Shown: piece by piece, positions 60,876-64,000 of the stretch | How positions within the stretch are numbered: position 1 is the stretch's first letter | Layout of the letters: each line of letters starts with the position of its first letter | Position numbers and translations under genes: made by a program | Notes under the pieces: generated by a model | Told to the model about the DNA's origin: nothing | Seen by the model: the letters and a program-made list of their open reading frames with translations, nothing else | Database searches by the model: none | From: Amaranthus tricolor | Taxonomy: Eukaryota > Streptophyta > Magnoliopsida > Caryophyllales > Amaranthaceae | Length of the DNA stretch: 64,000 bases | NCBI RefSeq assembly: GCF_026212465.1 | Contig: NC_080049.1 | Coordinates: forward strand, 17,276,884-17,340,883 | Direction of reading: 5' to 3'

Positions 60876-63800
60876 TTACTGTAACTTCATTTTAGGCACA
60901 TTTGGTTTGGGCACATTTTCTTTCTTTGGTGGAATTTTTTTCGGATCAGCTTTTCTTGGTGCAGCTTTTTTTGGGGCAGCTTTTTTGGGGGCTGTCTTGG
61001 TCTGTCTTTTCCTCTTGTTAGCACCTACCTCATTTGTAGACCTTTGGGCAATTATTGCAACCATTCTTATTGGCTTGTCATCTGCAAACTTATTTTCTAA
61101 TGTCACCAGTTTGTCCAGATCTTGATTCAGATCGCTTAACAAGACCCTCATTAATATTGATGCCCTATAAAGCCTCCTGTCTCCAAGCTAATACAAAAAA
61201 AAATAGTAATATTGAATCAAAACACATAATGATATAATCATATACAATATATATTACATACTTCTATTATAAATCGTAATATATTATGTCATATCAATGA
61301 AGACTGACCTCGTGCAGTGGATCAATATTTAGAGTCCCCTAATATTACTCCATGAAATAAGCCATATATATTCCACAATCGAGGCTATCATTGTTCACAG
61401 TCCATGGGAATTTAATGTCCCTTATAGAAAAAGTAACACATTCGGTTGCTTCGTCATGGCCCATTACGTCAGCAAAATCAGTGAATACCTCACGCTACGA
61501 TACAAGTAAAATAAAATGTATATTATCAACTAATATCCCCATACAATATATACAATAAAAAATACAAATGTATTCTTTCCACTCCTCCAGCAACAAATTC
61601 AGCATGTTCTGAATCCGGACGCTCAACATTGTCGAAGTAGCAAATAGCCTTGTTAATCAAATCCACTACAACAAGCCTGTAGTAGCCTTGCTTCTGATAT
61701 GGTATGAAAAACTGTGAAACAAAATTTAATAGTCAATACCATATTACCAAATATAATATATTAGTTTACAAAATGAAGTTGTCATAAATAAAAATATATC
61801 TTGCCATATCCTCAAATCTAATATACTATTTTACAAAATCCATTCTAATATACTTAAAAATCCATTTCTACTCTGGTATAATTCCAAAATTAGTTCATTA
61901 TACATACAAAACTATTATGCTATTTTATAAAATATTCTGTATTATATTTTCAGATTTGAAATAAGATAAATCCAAGTGTAATCAGTGATTCCTATAATTC
62001 CAATTGTATTATACTATATCCCCAAATACAATTTGTTTTATATCCAAATATAAATTTAATCGCTACATACATACCATGTTGCATTTCTTGAAGTCTATCG
62101 GGGAGCAAGATTCTATCCATTTTGTCCAACCACCTATAACTTGTGTTTTCTTGTCATCTTGTGTGGTTTTTAGATTGCTATGGTGTATGAAGTCTGAGAG
62201 CCAGAACTAAAACCAAATAAACAAAAAAATTATATTTTTGGATATGCCGACATCTATTTTTATAGTCATCAATAACAAAAAAACTAATCAACTTACAGAA
62301 TGGGATGTGCCAAACAAATAAACACGGACCCGCTTGGAGGGGTTTGCAGCTACTTGATTTTTCTCAAGTGCATTCAAATACATAGCCCAGCAATCAAGAA
62401 CAGTAGTTGCAATTTCAGTTTGGTTAAACATGCTCTGGCATCCCTCCGATCCATAAAAATTAGTTTTTGGTATGTACAACAAATCTCCCTATATGAGTAA
62501 TTAATATGATTACATGACAATGTTACGAAATTGATTTATAAATAAAAGTTTGAAATTCAAAAGGTATCTTACAGTCTATGCATCGTCTCTTTCAGCATGG
62601 AGTAGTCCAACACTTTCAGGTACAACTCCTTCATCCCCCTCAAATATTGCATGTTGGTTTTGACGAATTTAGATGCCATTAGAAAGTTGGGGACCACCTT
62701 ACCCAAGCCAAGATTACACAACTCCTTTAATGCTGTAGGAATTGGTGTCTCAATAGTTGGAAGCATTGTGATGTTGATTGGAGTAGATGGCGGGGGATTC
62801 AAATCAACGTTGGCGGATGCAGACAGTGCAACAGGTTGCACGTTTGTTAGCAGGATGCTTACAGAATGATGATTCTTATTTATCAACAACCTACAAAATT
62901 CATCAATTGATGCTAACCAGTCATTGTTCTCCCATATTTATTGAGTCTGGCTCAAAGTTTCGTCCCTAGAGACAGCTTCCTTATCACGCCTCCCAAGCCG
63001 CAAGTTGTATCCAGCCACTCGTTGACAGTACGAGTGCGTAATAACTTCAAGGTCTCTTTTAAACACAACTTCAGCCATCTCCAAATCCAGTATGATTAAA
63101 CAAAAAATGAAGGGTATACAAATACCATATAAATCATGTTTTAACTCAAATATATGATGTCATATTACCGAATATATTATGTTACAATCCCCAATCAATT
63201 ATATTATGACCCCAAATTTATTATGTTACGATTTTAATTTTATATTTGTGTCTATATATGAATTATACAAAATGACCAAATATAATATATTATAAACAAA
63301 AATACAGTATATTATAATCCTAATTATAATGTGTTATGACCCCAAATATAAAATATGTTACCCACGTTTAATCCTTTGGCGGCCAGTTCCATGTCTGATG
63401 GCCATCTTTCATCAAAACAATATGTAAACGATTTATCTTGTACCTCCTTGATAGGTCCATCATCTTGGACAGCTGCATCATCACCCATAACAGTTGGTTC
63501 ATTGGCAGGTTCTACTCTATCAACCTCGTACGTATCTTCTTCATCATGATCAGCGCCTTTTCTACATTAGTCAATATATTGACTGGAGATTGGAAATCCA
63601 TTGAGAGAAATTATCCCTCTCCCAAACCCTTTCACTCTTTCCAGATCAAATCTATGTTTGATATGTTCCTCAGAGAAATGTTTGATCAAGGGGAGCGAAA
63701 TAGGGTACGGTTTCCCTTGATGGAGGAACCGATAACAATAGCAAGCAAACAAAATTAACACACATCCATTAACAAACTTGGCTGATCTCTTTACAGCTAC

Positions 63801-64000
63801 GCATACATTTTCTAGAACATATGTACACCAATCAAACGTCTTTATTGCTAATGCATCAGCAATACAGGGATATACTGATTTATTGAGCATAAAATCAGGC
63901 AAAGGGGCCAAAAGAATCGACAATGAATAAAAAAAAAAGTTTTTTGAAATCAACCCCACCCTCGGGGAACTTGGAGAATAAACAAAGGATCTCCTTTGAA
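60876..64000 (-). pseudogene. Ulp1-like (C48) cysteine peptidase gene, multi-exon, with stops; 5' end outside
   Basis: Exons on the minus strand, approximate: over the right edge to about 63363 (FDWCTYVLENVCVAVKRSAK, DUF1985-like start, then an acidic linker), 62573-63078, 62297-62488, 62075-62205, about 61574-61711 (RLVVVDLINKAICYFDN), 61309-61494 (FPWTVNNDSLDCGIYAMYFM), 60876-61187 (tail). The catalytic Cys block DCGIYAMYF is kept, but where Ulp1 proteins have Gly-x-His-Trp before VVDL this reads GYYRLVVVDL, so the catalytic His is lost. In-frame stops at 63564 (TAA), near 62945 (TAA) and two near 61330. Exon phases between 62573 and 62488 do not fit. The C-terminus is a Lys/Ala/Pro-rich tail. 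Ulp1 proteins cut SUMO from targets in the nucleus; this copy cannot. Such genes are often carried by Mutator-like elements. Confidence 0.7.
60885..60990 (-). other. Basic AAPKK-repeat tail of the Ulp1-like protein
   Basis: Within the last exon TAPKKAAPKKAAPRKADPKK and then IPPKKENVPKPNVPK: repeated Lys-Ala-Pro units like a linker-histone tail. It suggests nuclear or DNA contact, an inference only. Confidence 0.6.

Noticed and set aside
60907..61125. Plus-strand frame rich in Phe, Gly and Ala
   Set aside because: Shadow of the Lys/Ala/Pro tail exon of the minus-strand Ulp1-like gene.

Overview
This is a plant nuclear window, eudicot by its contents. It is very AT-rich and the coding parts carry introns. 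Most of it is nested LTR retrotransposons (Ty3/gypsy and three kinds of Ty1/copia), a CACTA DNA transposon, MITEs and LINE debris. The one gene that reads as intact is a ten-exon trehalose-6-phosphate phosphatase. Several short inverted-repeat elements ending in TCTTGTGAGACGG-like sequence suggest Caryophyllales/Amaranthaceae, but I cannot prove the species from sequence alone.

Layout. 1-7828: a decayed Ty3/gypsy element with long LTRs, its 5' LTR cut by the window edge, inserted in the gag of a Ty1/copia element. 7829-15323: the rest of that copia element, itself split by a 3.5-kb CACTA transposon (9534-13069, TSD AGA). 15324-19060: mostly gene-free, with a MULE-type MITE (16370-16728) and other small repeats. 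19061-29338: a nearly full SIRE-type copia element (LTR, gag, protease-integrase, RT-RNase H, extra ORF, LTR) inserted in an older copia LTR. 29339-31680: repeats and a possible Helitron end. 31681-35101, minus strand: the trehalose-6-phosphate phosphatase gene with TATA box and a probable 5'UTR intron; about 1 kb further upstream lies a cluster with two G-boxes. 36438-37866: two short terminal-inverted-repeat elements. 37985-38680: a LINE endonuclease relic. 38782-41245, minus strand: a compact gag-protease-only copia element with perfect TSD ATGAG. 42986-43256: a Stowaway MITE. 43982-52652: a third copia element (TSD GAATG) whose middle is replaced by a gypsy LTR and a 1.4-kb AC/TA microsatellite. 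52775-58258: foldback and Stowaway MITEs, a LINE-like tail and otherwise AT-rich spacer. 59770-64000: a FAR1/MULE-like C-terminal exon on the plus strand, facing a broken multi-exon Ulp1-like (C48 peptidase family) gene on the minus strand that runs off the right edge. This pair resembles the cargo of Ulp1-bearing Mutator-like elements.

The phosphatase completes the two-step synthesis of trehalose from UDP-glucose and glucose-6-phosphate and acts alone here; no other metabolic gene is visible. Everything else is parasitic DNA whose nesting gives a relative history. I found no convincing undescribed system. The best leads are the degraded Ulp1/FAR1 pair with AT-rich repeats filling its introns, the gag-protease-only element, the CACTA element that keeps only the N-terminal transposase domain, and the double G-box block upstream of the phosphatase.
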